The notes below the pieces were generated by a model, which was not told the DNA's origin, made no database searches, and was given only the letters and a program-made list of their open reading frames with translations. This document shows, piece by piece, positions 8,415 to 17,529 of a stretch of 64,000 bases of DNA (its first letter is position 1; every line of letters begins with the position of its first letter). The translations under genes were made by a program, and so were the position numbers. This DNA comes from Sva-07 sp963793335. Lineage in GTDB: Bacteria > Actinomycetota > Acidimicrobiia > Acidimicrobiales > Ilumatobacteraceae. The stretch spans positions 1-64,000 of the forward strand of contig CAWBZS010000018.1 in assembly GCA_963793335.1 (NCBI GenBank). The letters are read 5' to 3'.

Positions 8415-10175
8415 TCAGCTGCTGAGCAACGATTCCTTGAGGTCGCGCTTGACGAACTTGCCGTTGGCGTTGCGCGGCAGCGCGTCGTTGAGGAACCAGA
8501 TGCGCTCGGGCACCTTGAACTTCGCCATGTGTTCACCGAGGCGGCCCTTGAGCTGCTCCTCGGTCATCGACACGCCCGGCGCGAGCACGATCGCAGCACC
8601 GACGATCTCGCCGAGCCGATCGTCCGGTACGCCGAACACCGCGGCTTCGGCGACGCCATCGAGCTCGTAGATGGCACTTTCGACCTCGGAGCAGTACACG
8701 TTCTCGCCGCCTCGCAGCACCATGTCCTTGATGCGGTCGACGATGAACACGAATCCGTCCTCGTCGATCGTGGCCACGTCACCGGTGTGGAACCAACCGT
8801 CGCGGATCGCGTCAGCGGTTGCCTCCTCACGGTTGAGGTAGCCCTTGATCACGATGGCGCCGCGCACGCACAGCTCACCGGGCTGGCCGGCTGGCACTTC
8901 GTTGTCGTTCTCATCGACGAGCTTCGCTTCCAACGTCGGCACCACGCGCCCACACGAGGCCGGCTTCGCGACGTAGAGACTGCCGGAGTTGGCCGTGACG
9001 ATGCCGTGGGTCTCGGTGAGGCCGTACCCGGTGCTCGGAGCTCCGCCGGCCAGCGACTTGTCGATCTTGTCGACGAGGTCGGGCTGCAGCGGTGCCCCGC
9101 CGCCACCCATCCCGGCGAGCGTCGAGGTGTCTCGGGTCTCCCAGTCGGGATGCATGAGCATCTCACGGCTCATCGTCGGCACGCCCGAGAAGTTGGTGAC
9201 GCCTTCTCGTTCGATCAGCTCGAGCGCGCGACCCGCGTCCCACTTGTAGGTGAAGACGATGCGCGACCCCGAGATCGTCGCCGGATGCAGCAGGCAGTTG
9301 TTCGCCGTGACATGGAACAGCGGCGTCGGGGCCATGAACACGTTCTGCTTCGGCATGCCGTCGTCGCCGGTTGTGACTGCAGGGGGCGAGCCGGCCGCTG
9401 CCGCTGCTGTCGTTGCCACCGTCGTCATGAATGCGATGTTGAGCAGGTTGTGCACCGAGCCGCGATGGGTGAGCTGCGCCCCCTTCGGGAACCCGGTCGT
9501 GCCGGAGGTGTAGAAGATGCAGGCGTCGTCATCGGGGTCGATGTCGACCGCGGGCAGGTCGGCGGGCGCCGCTGCTGGGTCGATCACGTCCTCCCACCGG
9601 TCGGCGTCGTCGGGGAGCTCGCCGTCGTAGCGCACCGTCATCAGATGCAGCGGCGCGGCGGCACGCAGTCCGTCGAGCACCGGTAGGACCCGCTCGACGC
9701 GCTCTCCATCAGCGATCAACACCTTTGGGCGCGAGTCGGACAGCCCGTACTCCATCTCCTCCGAGGTCCACCATGCGTTCATGCCGACGCACGCCGCACC
9801 GATCGACACGATCGCCCAGTAGCCGAAGACCCACTCCGGGTAGTTGCGCATTGCGAGCGCGACGCGGTCACCGGGTTCGACGCCGTACTCGTCGACCAGT
9901 CGCGCCGCCAGCGCACGAATGATGGCGTCCGATTCCGCGTAGGTGTACCGCTCGTCTTCGTAGACGACGTAGTCCCGATCGCCGTAGCCGCGTGCGAGTT
10001 CCCACACGGTGCGCATCGACGGCAACTCGTTCTCGAACACGATGATCGGCACCCCGCGTACGTCGATCGTCGTGGTCGCGTACTGCGCCCCCGGTGCCGT
10101 CAGTTCATCCCACGCTGCCTGAAACTCCTCGATCATGGCGAGCATGTTGGCAGCGACGAGGCCACGAGTCCTCAT
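8415..10175 (-). CDS. Class I acyl-CoA synthetase (FadD-like)
   Basis: A 586-residue AMP-forming ligase that activates a carboxylic acid to its acyl-CoA through an acyl-adenylate. The P-loop FYTSGTTGFPKG (221-232), GYGLTETHG, WFHTGDVA and the C-terminal NGKFVKRDL with the catalytic lysine are all present. The acid substrate cannot be read from sequence; length fits medium/long-chain FadD types. Starts at residue 11 or 14 are possible alternatives. It follows acpS by 31 nt, hinting at fatty-acid or polyketide metabolism. Confidence 0.88.
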   Translation of the reverse strand: MRTRGLVAANMLAMIEEFQAAWDELTAPGAQYATTTIDVRGVPIIVFENELPSMRTVWELARGYGDRDYVVYEDERYTYAESDAIIRALAARLVDEYGVEPGDRVALAMRNYPEWVFGYWAIVSIGAACVGMNAWWTSEEMEYGLSDSRPKVLIADGERVERVLPVLDGLRAAAPLHLMTVRYDGELPDDADRWEDVIDPAAAPADLPAVDIDPDDDACIFYTSGTTGFPKGAQLTHRGSVHNLLNIAFMTTVATTAAAAAGSPPAVTTGDDGMPKQNVFMAPTPLFHVTANNCLLHPATISGSRIVFTYKWDAGRALELIEREGVTNFSGVPTMSREMLMHPDWETRDTSTLAGMGGGGAPLQPDLVDKIDKSLAGGAPSTGYGLTETHGIVTANSGSLYVAKPASCGRVVPTLEAKLVDENDNEVPAGQPGELCVRGAIVIKGYLNREEATADAIRDGWFHTGDVATIDEDGFVFIVDRIKDMVLRGGENVYCSEVESAIYELDGVAEAAVFGVPDDRLGEIVGAAIVLAPGVSMTEEQLKGRLGEHMAKFKVPERIWFLNDALPRNANGKFVKRDLKESLLSS

Positions 10176-10206
10176 CGGGCCGGCTCGGGCCCCCGGTCCA
10201 GCGGTG

Positions 10207-10587
10207 TCAGGCGTTGCCGTCGGCGATCACATACGCCGCCGCGGTGAGGTCGCTGTGCGTCAACGACAGATGCCACGCGGCCACGCCGGCCGCGGCGGCC
10301 AGCTCGGCAGCACGCCCACTGATCACCAGCGATGGGCGCCCCGAGGGCGACCGTTGCACCCACGCCTCGTGGAACCCGAACGCTCCGAGGCCGACACCGA
10401 GCGATTTCATCACCGCTTCGCGGGCGGCGAATCGTGCGGCCAGTGACGGCACGGGATCGACCTGGGCGGACACGTAGGCCAGTTCGTCGTCGGTGAAGAG
10501 TCGCGTCCGCATCGACGGGGTGCGCTCGAGCGAACGACGAAATCGTTCGATGTCGACCAGGTCGACCCCGATGCCGATCACTGCCAC
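10207..10587 (-). CDS. acpS: Holo-[acyl-carrier-protein] synthase
   Basis: A 126-residue trimeric phosphopantetheinyl transferase that loads 4'-phosphopantetheine from CoA onto ACP. The Mg-binding Asp in GIGVDLVDIERF (residues 5-16) and the second site in FAAREAVMKSLG (53-64) are intact, as is WHLSLTHSD. Length is normal. It sits 16 nt downstream of glmS and upstream of the acyl-CoA synthetase. Confidence 0.94.
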   Translation of the reverse strand: MAVIGIGVDLVDIERFRRSLERTPSMRTRLFTDDELAYVSAQVDPVPSLAARFAAREAVMKSLGVGLGAFGFHEAWVQRSPSGRPSLVISGRAAELAAAAGVAAWHLSLTHSDLTAAAYVIADGNA

Positions 10588-10603
10588 GCGACCACCCGTT
10601 CGC

Positions 10604-13600
10604 TCACCGGCGCCAATGGTCCGCAGCGTCGGAGATCGGCTCGATCAACAGTGCTGCGACACCGAGTTCACCCAGCAGCGAGTCATCGAAGCTGCCTTCG
10701 GTCTCGCTGACCCAGTCGACCAGCCGGTCGTAGCGCCGGTCGTAGCCTTGGAGCACACCGCGCATCACGTCGGCTGGCAACCGGTCGTGCAGCGCCAGGT
10801 GCAGCAGCGTGATCCCAGTGGTCTCGCCGCCCTTGACCTCGGGCACGAAGGCGATGGTGCGACCATCGCTGCGGCCGACCGCCACCAGGACCTCGCGTTC
10901 GGAGGCCACACGATGCTTGGTCCCTCGCAGCTCGGCGCCCCCCTCGACGCGGCTCGACAGGTCTCGCGAGATGCCACCGCGATCGATGATCGCGATCGAG
11001 TCGCCGTCGATTCGGTAGCGGGTGTAGCCCCGCACGTCGGCAACGGCGGGGTCGAGATCGGCGAGCACCTTGAGCGTGCGGTAGCTGAGCACGTCGCGTC
11101 CGGCGCCAGCGGCCAGAACCGCCTGCACGAGCGGGCGATCGATGATGCCCTCGTCGCTGCGTGAGATCCCCACGGTGACGGTCTTCGCCTGGTGTTTGAT
11201 CGTGTCGATCGGGCGGGTCAACTCCCCGATCGCCCGGGTCAGCGCCACGACGAGGTCGTCGATCAGTGCAGCGGGGCTGCCGACCTTGCCCGACTGCTGT
11301 TGGTACTGCTCGACCGGACGATCCGACAGCACGTCACGCAACAGCCCCGACAGCCGAGCGGCCGTGGATGCTTCGAGCTGGCCGTCGTACCGTCCCGACC
11401 GCAGACCGTCGGAGAACCGGTCGGCCGACTGGCGCAGCTCGACACGAAGACGGCTCACCACCTCGTCGCCGGAGAGCTGCTCGCCGACGAGTCGTTCGAT
11501 CGTGGTGCGCGCCTCACGCAGCGGATGCGCCGAGGCGTCGATGGCCAGCGCCGCCTCGTAGCCGAACAGGTGACCGACCATCGCCGACAGCACGAACCCC
11601 AGCGCCGGGTCGACCGCAGGGACATGGATCGTGGCCGCAGCGTGGTAGCGCGCCTCGCCGTCGTTGGCGACGACGACTGGCGTCGCCTTGTGTGCCGAGA
11701 AGATCGCGACTTCCTTTGCGACGTCGTCGGCAGTGGACCCGACCAGGCCCGCCGCACATACGAGGATGAGCGGCTCGGATGACAGGTCGATGTGCTTCTT
11801 GTCCTCGGTGGAGTCGCACGCCATCGACTTGTAGCAGAGCTCGCTGAGCTTGATCCGGACCTCTTCGGCAGCCACCTTGTTCGGGCCGTTGCCGACCACG
11901 GCCCAGTACCGCTTGGGTGGAGCGAGGCGGGCTGCGTCCGCGATCGCATCACGGCGTGTGAGCACCTCGCGCATCGCTGCAGGCAGCTCGCGCAGCGACG
12001 CGAGGAGTTCCGTTCGCCGCCTGGCGTCACCGAGACCGGCGGCCTCAGCGATGGCACACGACAGCACTGCACCGGCGGCGACCTGTGCGTAGAACGCCTT
12101 CGTGGATGCGACGCTCATCTCCACATCTCGACCGTCGGAGGTGTACATCACGCCATCGGCCTTGTCGGTGAGGTCGCTCCCGCGTCGGTTGACGATGCCG
12201 ATCACCGCAGCGCCGCGTGCGCGCAGCAAGTCGACCGTGCGGTTCGTGTCGGTGGTGGTACCGGATTGGCTGACGGCGATGGCGAGCGTGTCACTCATGT
12301 CGAGGCGCATCGAGAAACCAGACAGCTCGGTGGCGGTGATCGCATCGACATCGAGTTCCGCGTTCGTCAACTCGTCGAGGATCGCGGCGGTGCTCTGTCC
12401 GGCGACCGCCGCCGTGCCCTGCCCGATCACCCGAACACGGGTGATGCTGCCAGCTGCGAGACGCTCGGCGATGTCGGGCGGCAGTGCCCGCTCTCCGACG
12501 TCAGCGCGGAGCCCCCCATCGGTGTCGACGATCTTGCCTCGCAGCGTCTTCGCGAAGCTCGTCGGGGCCTCGGAGATCTCCTTGAGCAGGAAGTGTGGCG
12601 CGTCGCCCCGATTGATGTCGCGAGTGGTCACCTCGGCGGTGACGACATCATCGGGTCCGACCGGCAGGGCAGAACCGTCGTACGAGCGACGAACGATCGA
12701 GTGGAGTTCGCCCGCACTGTCGCCGTCGAGCACCACGATCTCGCCGCCGTGTTCACCGTCCATTCGGACGTACTGTGCAGTCTCCTCGACGACCCCGTAC
12801 GGCTCGCTCGCCACGATGTAGCAGTCGTCGGCGAGGCCGATGTACAAGCCCTGGCCGCTGCCTCTGAGGGCGAGCAACAGCTGCGACGGCGCCTCGGCGC
12901 TCGCCACACCGATCGCCACCGAGCCTTCGAACTCCGCAACGGTGCGCCGGAAGGCCTCCTCGAGCGGAGCGGTTGCAGCGTGTCGGGCGACCAGCGCTGG
13001 AATCACCTTGGCGTCCGTGGTGATCGTCGACGCGATCCGCAGCCCGTGGGCAACGCGGAGGTCGGCGTGGTTGTCGACGTCCCCGTTGAGCGCCGCGACC
13101 ACGTAGGGCTCGGCCGCGCCAGCGGGCTGTTCGAGCTCGAACGAGTTCAAGGGGTGGGTGTTGGGCTCACTGATGATCCCGACGCTCGCCCAGCGAGTGT
13201 GGCCCAAGATGGCCACTCGCGCCGACGGAGAACGCAGGGCGCGGCGCAACAACGGGTCGGCCTCGAGCGCCCGGCGGAGCGCTGCGGTGTTGTCGCCGAG
13301 CTCGCCGATCTCAGCGGCCGCCTTGTAGACGAACGACAGGCAGGAACCAGCCGCAACGACCGCTCCCGACTGGAACAGCGGATCGGTGCCACGTTCGGCA
13401 ACCAACGACGCAAGCGGCTCGGCAGCGATGTCGTGGCCCCACACGAACACGTGCAGGCCGGCGGAGTCGCGGCCGCGGACCTCCAAGCGGTCGATGGCCG
13501 AGAACGCCTGCTGGACGGCCAGGTACCCGCCGAGCATCGAATCCGACGCATCGCGCCCGGCAAGGGCGTCCACCTCACGGGTGGTGCGCAGTCGATCGTG

Positions 13601-13963
13601 GCGGACCGCCCACAGCACGTCCTTGAGGCCGATCAGTTCGGCATTGGCCTGCTCGAGCGCTTCCGCATCGAGGCCGTCGACGTTCGAGTCGAGCGCCCCC
13701 TCGACACTGCTGGCGAGCGCGTCGAGGCGATCGAGCCGCTCCGTGATCGCGGCCACCAGATCGACGTGGCCGACGAGCGCCAACACGCCCGGCAGCCCGC
13801 GGAGCGCATCGTCGACGACACCGACGGCACGAGCTGACCCGACGAGGGACGTTGCAGGGGCCTCCAACTGATCGAGTGCACGATCGAGGTCGGCGAGCAT
13901 CTGGGCCCCGTCGGGCGTCGGCCGCGTCGGAGGTCTGCTGACGATGCCGATGATGCCGCACAT
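10604..13963 (-). CDS. glmS: Oversized glutamine--fructose-6-phosphate aminotransferase (GlmS-like)
   Basis: A 1,119-residue GlmS-like protein, against about 610 in the family. It keeps the Ntn start MCGIIGIV (Cys2 after Met removal), but about 145 extra residues (11-155) separate it from RLEVRGRDSAG. GHTRWAS (254-260) and ALNGDVDNHADL follow. The SIS domains lie at about 508-640 (SQSGTTTDTN, SVASTKAF) and 685-810, where Lys and Glu of KLSE and the Lys-His of DKKH align with catalytic residues of E. coli GlmS. The PRNLAKSVTVE end, with the Schiff-base lysine, is not found: PLREARTTIE (814-823) aligns there with Arg819, and about 300 further residues follow. It sits directly after glmM. Confidence 0.85.
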   Translation of the reverse strand: MCGIIGIVSRPPTRPTPDGAQMLADLDRALDQLEAPATSLVGSARAVGVVDDALRGLPGVLALVGHVDLVAAITERLDRLDALASSVEGALDSNVDGLDAEALEQANAELIGLKDVLWAVRHDRLRTTREVDALAGRDASDSMLGGYLAVQQAFSAIDRLEVRGRDSAGLHVFVWGHDIAAEPLASLVAERGTDPLFQSGAVVAAGSCLSFVYKAAAEIGELGDNTAALRRALEADPLLRRALRSPSARVAILGHTRWASVGIISEPNTHPLNSFELEQPAGAAEPYVVAALNGDVDNHADLRVAHGLRIASTITTDAKVIPALVARHAATAPLEEAFRRTVAEFEGSVAIGVASAEAPSQLLLALRGSGQGLYIGLADDCYIVASEPYGVVEETAQYVRMDGEHGGEIVVLDGDSAGELHSIVRRSYDGSALPVGPDDVVTAEVTTRDINRGDAPHFLLKEISEAPTSFAKTLRGKIVDTDGGLRADVGERALPPDIAERLAAGSITRVRVIGQGTAAVAGQSTAAILDELTNAELDVDAITATELSGFSMRLDMSDTLAIAVSQSGTTTDTNRTVDLLRARGAAVIGIVNRRGSDLTDKADGVMYTSDGRDVEMSVASTKAFYAQVAAGAVLSCAIAEAAGLGDARRRTELLASLRELPAAMREVLTRRDAIADAARLAPPKRYWAVVGNGPNKVAAEEVRIKLSELCYKSMACDSTEDKKHIDLSSEPLILVCAAGLVGSTADDVAKEVAIFSAHKATPVVVANDGEARYHAAATIHVPAVDPALGFVLSAMVGHLFGYEAALAIDASAHPLREARTTIERLVGEQLSGDEVVSRLRVELRQSADRFSDGLRSGRYDGQLEASTAARLSGLLRDVLSDRPVEQYQQQSGKVGSPAALIDDLVVALTRAIGELTRPIDTIKHQAKTVTVGISRSDEGIIDRPLVQAVLAAGAGRDVLSYRTLKVLADLDPAVADVRGYTRYRIDGDSIAIIDRGGISRDLSSRVEGGAELRGTKHRVASEREVLVAVGRSDGRTIAFVPEVKGGETTGITLLHLALHDRLPADVMRGVLQGYDRRYDRLVDWVSETEGSFDDSLLGELGVAALLIEPISDAADHWRR

Positions 13964-13986
13964 GAGCGGTCAGGCTACTGGCGCCC

Positions 13987-15321
13987 TCAGCCGCCAAGGT
14001 GGCGGGCTGCGTCGGCGACGTCGTTGGCGAGGCGTCGTGCCATCTCGTCCGATGGCGCTTCGACCATCACCCGAACGAGGGGCTCCGTGCCGCTCGCTCG
14101 AACGAGGATGCGCCCAGCGCCGCCGAGGTCGCGCTGCGCATCGGCGATCTGATCGCTGAGTAGATCTGCGATGTCGGGCATGCGACGCGCAACCGGGACG
14201 TTGACGAGCACCTGCGGCAGTGAGGTCATCGTCGCCGCCGCCACCTCGGCCAGCGGCCGGCCCGCACGCTTCACCGCGTCGAGCAGCGCGACTGCGGTCA
14301 AGATGCCGTCGCCGGTGGTGGCGTGATCAGCGAAGATCACATGGCCCGACTGCTCGCCGCCCAATGAGTAGTCGCCCGCAGCCAGTGCAGCCAGCACGTA
14401 CCGGTCGCCCACCGCGGTTTCGACCACATCGATGCCTGCGCGTTCCATGGCAAGTCGGAACCCCAGGTTGGTCATCACCGTCACAACGACACCGTTGTTG
14501 CGCAGCGCACCTCGCGCCCGCAGGTCGTTGGCGGTGATCGCGATGATGTGGTCGCCGTCGACGACGGTGCCCGTGTGGTCGACCGCGATCAACCGATCGG
14601 CGTCGCCGTCGAGAGCGATGCCGACATCGGCCGAGTGCTCGACGACCGCCGCGGCGACGAGCCGTGGCGCCGTCGCACCGCACCCGTCGTTGATGTTGCG
14701 CCCATCGGGCTCGTCGGCGATCACGATCACGTCGGCGCCGGCAGCGCGCAGCACATCGGGGCCGATGCGGTACCCAGCGCCATTGGCGGCGTCGAGCACC
14801 ACCCGCACTCCGTCGAGTCGCAACCCGTCGAGAAATCCGACGACGTGGTCGATGTAGGCCTGGTGGTCGGCCGACACGTCGACGATCAGTCGGCGGGCCT
14901 GCTCGACGGTCGTCGGATCAGCTGGCTCGGTGAGCGCTTCGAGCGCTGCTTCGATGCGCCGCTCGACGTCGTCGGCCAGTTTCACGCCACCTTGAGCGAA
15001 CAGCTTGATGCCGTTGTCGGTCCACGGGTTGTGCGACGCCGAGACGACCGCCCCGATCGCACCGCGTCGCTGCGCCTCGAAGGCAACCTGCGGCGTGGGC
15101 GCCACACCGAGGCGGACGACCTCGATGCCGTGGATGGCAAAGCCGACGGCGAGCGCGTCGTCGAGTTCCGGCGTGGACGCTCGGGTGTCGCCACCGATGA
15201 CCACCTGCGTGGCGCCATCGGAACACAGCACACGCGCCGCGGCATACCCGAGGCGGGTGGCAAAGGTCGTGGTCAGCTCGCTGAGCGCAACGCCGCGAAC
15301 ACCATCGGTGCCGAACTGCAT
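13987..15321 (-). CDS. glmM: Phosphoglucosamine mutase
   Basis: A 444-residue alpha-D-phosphohexomutase converting glucosamine-6-P to glucosamine-1-P for UDP-GlcNAc. The N-terminal FGTDGVRG (3-10), the phosphoserine loop VSASHNPW (Ser96), the Mg-binding LDGDADR and the C-terminal RASGTEPLVRVMVEA phosphate-binding loop are complete. The ATG at 15321 gives the normal N-terminus and lies 13 nt after rpsI. It is followed 23 nt later by the GlmS-like gene, so two successive steps of amino-sugar synthesis are co-transcribed with ribosomal genes. Confidence 0.95.
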   Translation of the reverse strand: MQFGTDGVRGVALSELTTTFATRLGYAAARVLCSDGATQVVIGGDTRASTPELDDALAVGFAIHGIEVVRLGVAPTPQVAFEAQRRGAIGAVVSASHNPWTDNGIKLFAQGGVKLADDVERRIEAALEALTEPADPTTVEQARRLIVDVSADHQAYIDHVVGFLDGLRLDGVRVVLDAANGAGYRIGPDVLRAAGADVIVIADEPDGRNINDGCGATAPRLVAAAVVEHSADVGIALDGDADRLIAVDHTGTVVDGDHIIAITANDLRARGALRNNGVVVTVMTNLGFRLAMERAGIDVVETAVGDRYVLAALAAGDYSLGGEQSGHVIFADHATTGDGILTAVALLDAVKRAGRPLAEVAAATMTSLPQVLVNVPVARRMPDIADLLSDQIADAQRDLGGAGRILVRASGTEPLVRVMVEAPSDEMARRLANDVADAARHLGG

Positions 15322-15334
15322 TGCGTCGCCAGCG

Positions 15335-15730
15335 TCAGCGCTTGGTGAACTGCGGCGCCTTGCGGGCCTTCTTGAGGCCGTACTTCTTGCTTTCCTTCTT
15401 GCGCGAGTCACGCGTGAGGAGGCCAGCCTTCTTCAGCGCCGCACGGCTCTCGGGATCGAGTTCGACGAGCGAGCGGGCGACGGCGAGTCGGAGCGCTCCA
15501 GCCTGACCGCTGATGCCACCACCGTGGATCGATGCGCTGATGTCGTAGCTTTCACGAGTGTCGGTGACGGTCAGCGCTTCGGAGACCACCATCTGCGACA
15601 CCGCAGTGGGAAAGTACTCGTCGAGCGCCTTGCCGTTGATCGTGAACTGACCGGTGCCTGGGCGGAGCTGGGCGCGAGCCACTGCTTCCTTGCGGCGGCC
15701 GGTGGTCTGGGTGAGCGGTGCGGTTGCCAT
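15335..15730 (-). CDS. rpsI: 30S ribosomal protein S9
   Basis: A 131-residue S9 with the TTGRRKEAVARAQLRPG start and the conserved basic C-terminus KKARKAPQFTKR that reaches the P-site tRNA. Downstream of rplM by 33 nt, in the usual L13-S9 pair, and upstream of glmM. Confidence 0.97.
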   Translation of the reverse strand: MATAPLTQTTGRRKEAVARAQLRPGTGQFTINGKALDEYFPTAVSQMVVSEALTVTDTRESYDISASIHGGGISGQAGALRLAVARSLVELDPESRAALKKAGLLTRDSRKKESKKYGLKKARKAPQFTKR

Positions 15731-15763
15731 GCGTGCGTTGTCTCTCTAGCTACGTCGGTGCGT

Positions 15764-16210
15764 TCAGCGGGCCTTGGCGGCCGGGACTTCGAGCGTCGTG
15801 GGGGTCTGGGCTTGGTGCGGATGCGTCGGGCCGGCGTACACCTGGAGCTTCAGCATCTGCTGGCGCCCGAGTGGGCCCTTCGGGAGCATGCCCCGTACCG
15901 ACTTGCGCAGCGCCTCGGTGGGCTTGCGGGCGTGGAGTTGGGCGTAGCTCTCGGACTTGATGCCGCCCGGGTAGCCGCTGTGGCGGTAGACCATCGTGCG
16001 GTCGGCCTTGCCGGCGGTCATCACGATCTTGTCGGCGTTGACGATGATCACGTGGTCGCCGGTGTCGATGTGCGGGGCGTACGTCGGCTTGTGCTTGCCA
16101 CGCAGAATGCGGGCGACCTCGGTGCAGAGGCGCCCGAGCACGAGCCCTTCCGCGTCGACGACGTGCCAGTCACGCTGGATCTCGGAGGCTTTCGGGGTGT
16201 ACGTCGGCAT
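15764..16210 (-). CDS. rplM: 50S ribosomal protein L13
   Basis: A 148-residue L13, an early-assembly 23S rRNA binder. DWHVVDAEGLVLGRLCTEVA and MVYRHSGYPGG are diagnostic, and VRGMLPKGPLGR is the conserved C-terminal helix region. The ATG at 16210 starts the standard N-terminus. A good housekeeping promoter (16269-16297) lies about 60 nt upstream, so L13-S9-glmM-glmS may start here independently of the alpha operon. Confidence 0.97.
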   Translation of the reverse strand: MPTYTPKASEIQRDWHVVDAEGLVLGRLCTEVARILRGKHKPTYAPHIDTGDHVIIVNADKIVMTAGKADRTMVYRHSGYPGGIKSESYAQLHARKPTEALRKSVRGMLPKGPLGRQQMLKLQVYAGPTHPHQAQTPTTLEVPAAKAR

Positions 16211-16268
16211 GGCGCAATCAATCTGTCGAAGGTCGAGGAGTGGGTATCCCACAACGGGGAACCGTGAA

Positions 16269-16297
16269 ATGATACGGCCGCTGACTCCGGGCTCCAA
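16269..16297 (-). promoter_or_regulatory. Predicted rplM promoter (SigA type)
   Basis: On the minus strand, TTGGAG (16292-16297) and TATCAT (16269-16274) are separated by exactly 17 bp, close to the housekeeping consensus. The region lies in the 104-nt gap between truA and rplM and would give a leader of roughly 50 nt. Seen by eye; not tested. Confidence 0.6.
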
Positions 16298-16314
16298 CCT
16301 GCGGTCCGGGAAGG

Positions 16315-17103
16315 TCAGGCGTCCCATCGCACGCCGCTGTAATCGACCGACCAGAGCGTGAGCCCGGTGGGTGGAGCGACGCGTCCAGCCGCGTCACGGT
16401 CGCGAGCCGCCAGGACCGCGGGCACCGACGTTGCTGGGCGACGGCCGAGTCCCACGTCCACCAAGGTGCCGACGATGCTTCGCACCATCTGGTGACAGAA
16501 CGACGAGGCGGTGATCTCGAAGCGGTGCAATCGATCGAACCCGCCGACGTGTTCCCAGTGCGCGGCGCGAAGATGACGCACCAGGCTCGGCTCGACCATG
16601 CCCTCTGCGGGCTTCGGACGCCGACAGAACGATGAGAAGTCGTGTTCGCCGAGCAGCGAAGTCGCTGCAGAGTTCATCGCCTCGACGTCGAGCGGGTGCG
16701 GCACATGCCAGGCCCGGCCGGCCAGCAGCGGGTTCGGGGCGGCGTCGTTCCAGACGTCGTAGCGGTAGGTACGCCCGGTGGCCGAGAATCGGGCCGAGAA
16801 GTCCTCGGGAGCCCAGCCGATGTCGCGTGCAGCGACGTCCGGTGCGCACATCGTGTTGATGCTGCGTTGCAGGCGAGCGAGGTCGGTGTCGGCGGGAAGT
16901 ACCCCAGAGATCACCTGACCCCAGGCGTGGACACCAGCGTCGGTGCGACCGGCACCGGTCAGGACCACCGGCTCACGCACCACCGTCTCGACGGCGGCTC
17001 GAACCACACCCATCACCGTACGGACGCCAACACTCTCGGCGAACCCACGAAAACTCGTGCCGTCGTAGGCGACGGTCAGGCGGGCGTTGCGACCTTCAGG
17101 CAT
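16315..17103 (-). CDS. truA: tRNA pseudouridine(38-40) synthase
   Basis: A 262-residue TruA that isomerises uridines 38-40 in the anticodon arm. The catalytic aspartate lies in GAGRTDAGVHA (about 50-60); FSARFSATGRTYRYDVWN, DFSSFCRR and SFCHQMVRSIVGTLVDVG are also family blocks. The ATG at 17103 gives the standard start 22 nt after rplQ; the longer frame to 17202 overlaps rplQ. Last gene of the infA-alpha operon. Confidence 0.94.
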   Translation of the reverse strand: MPEGRNARLTVAYDGTSFRGFAESVGVRTVMGVVRAAVETVVREPVVLTGAGRTDAGVHAWGQVISGVLPADTDLARLQRSINTMCAPDVAARDIGWAPEDFSARFSATGRTYRYDVWNDAAPNPLLAGRAWHVPHPLDVEAMNSAATSLLGEHDFSSFCRRPKPAEGMVEPSLVRHLRAAHWEHVGGFDRLHRFEITASSFCHQMVRSIVGTLVDVGLGRRPATSVPAVLAARDRDAAGRVAPPTGLTLWSVDYSGVRWDA

Positions 17104-17125
17104 TCCGCAACGCCCGAACTGCAGC

Positions 17126-17494
17126 TCAGACGAGTTCGATGCGCGCCATCTGGGCATTGTCGCCGTGGCGGCCGCCCATCTTGAGGATGCGGGTGTACCC
17201 ACCGTTGCGCTCGGCGTAGCGCGGTGCGACGTCGTGCACCAGTTTGTAGGTCATTTCCTTGTCGCCGAGGAAGGCCTCGATCTGGCGGATCCGGTGCACC
17301 TGCATCGGGCCCTCTTCCTGGGCCTTCTTCGCCTTGGTGATCAGCTTCTCCGCGATCGGGCGGAGGTGCTTGGCCTTTGCCTCGGAGGTGGTGATCGCCT
17401 CGGCGGCGAACAGCGACGCTGCCAGGTTGGCCATCATCAGGCGCTGGTGCGCGGCGGAGCTTCCGAATCGGCGGGAGCGGCGTGGAGTGGGCAT
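17126..17494 (-). CDS. rplQ: 50S ribosomal protein L17
   Basis: A 122-residue L17 beginning MPTPRRSRRFGSSAAHQR with the MMANLAASLFAAEAI helix and the C-terminal GGYTRILKMGGRHGDNAQMA block. Standard bacterial length. It follows rpoA by 35 nt. Confidence 0.97.
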   Translation of the reverse strand: MPTPRRSRRFGSSAAHQRLMMANLAASLFAAEAITTSEAKAKHLRPIAEKLITKAKKAQEEGPMQVHRIRQIEAFLGDKEMTYKLVHDVAPRYAERNGGYTRILKMGGRHGDNAQMARIELV

Positions 17495-17529
17495 CGTTCA
17501 ATCGTCTTTCGTTCGGTGCGTCGCGGCGA

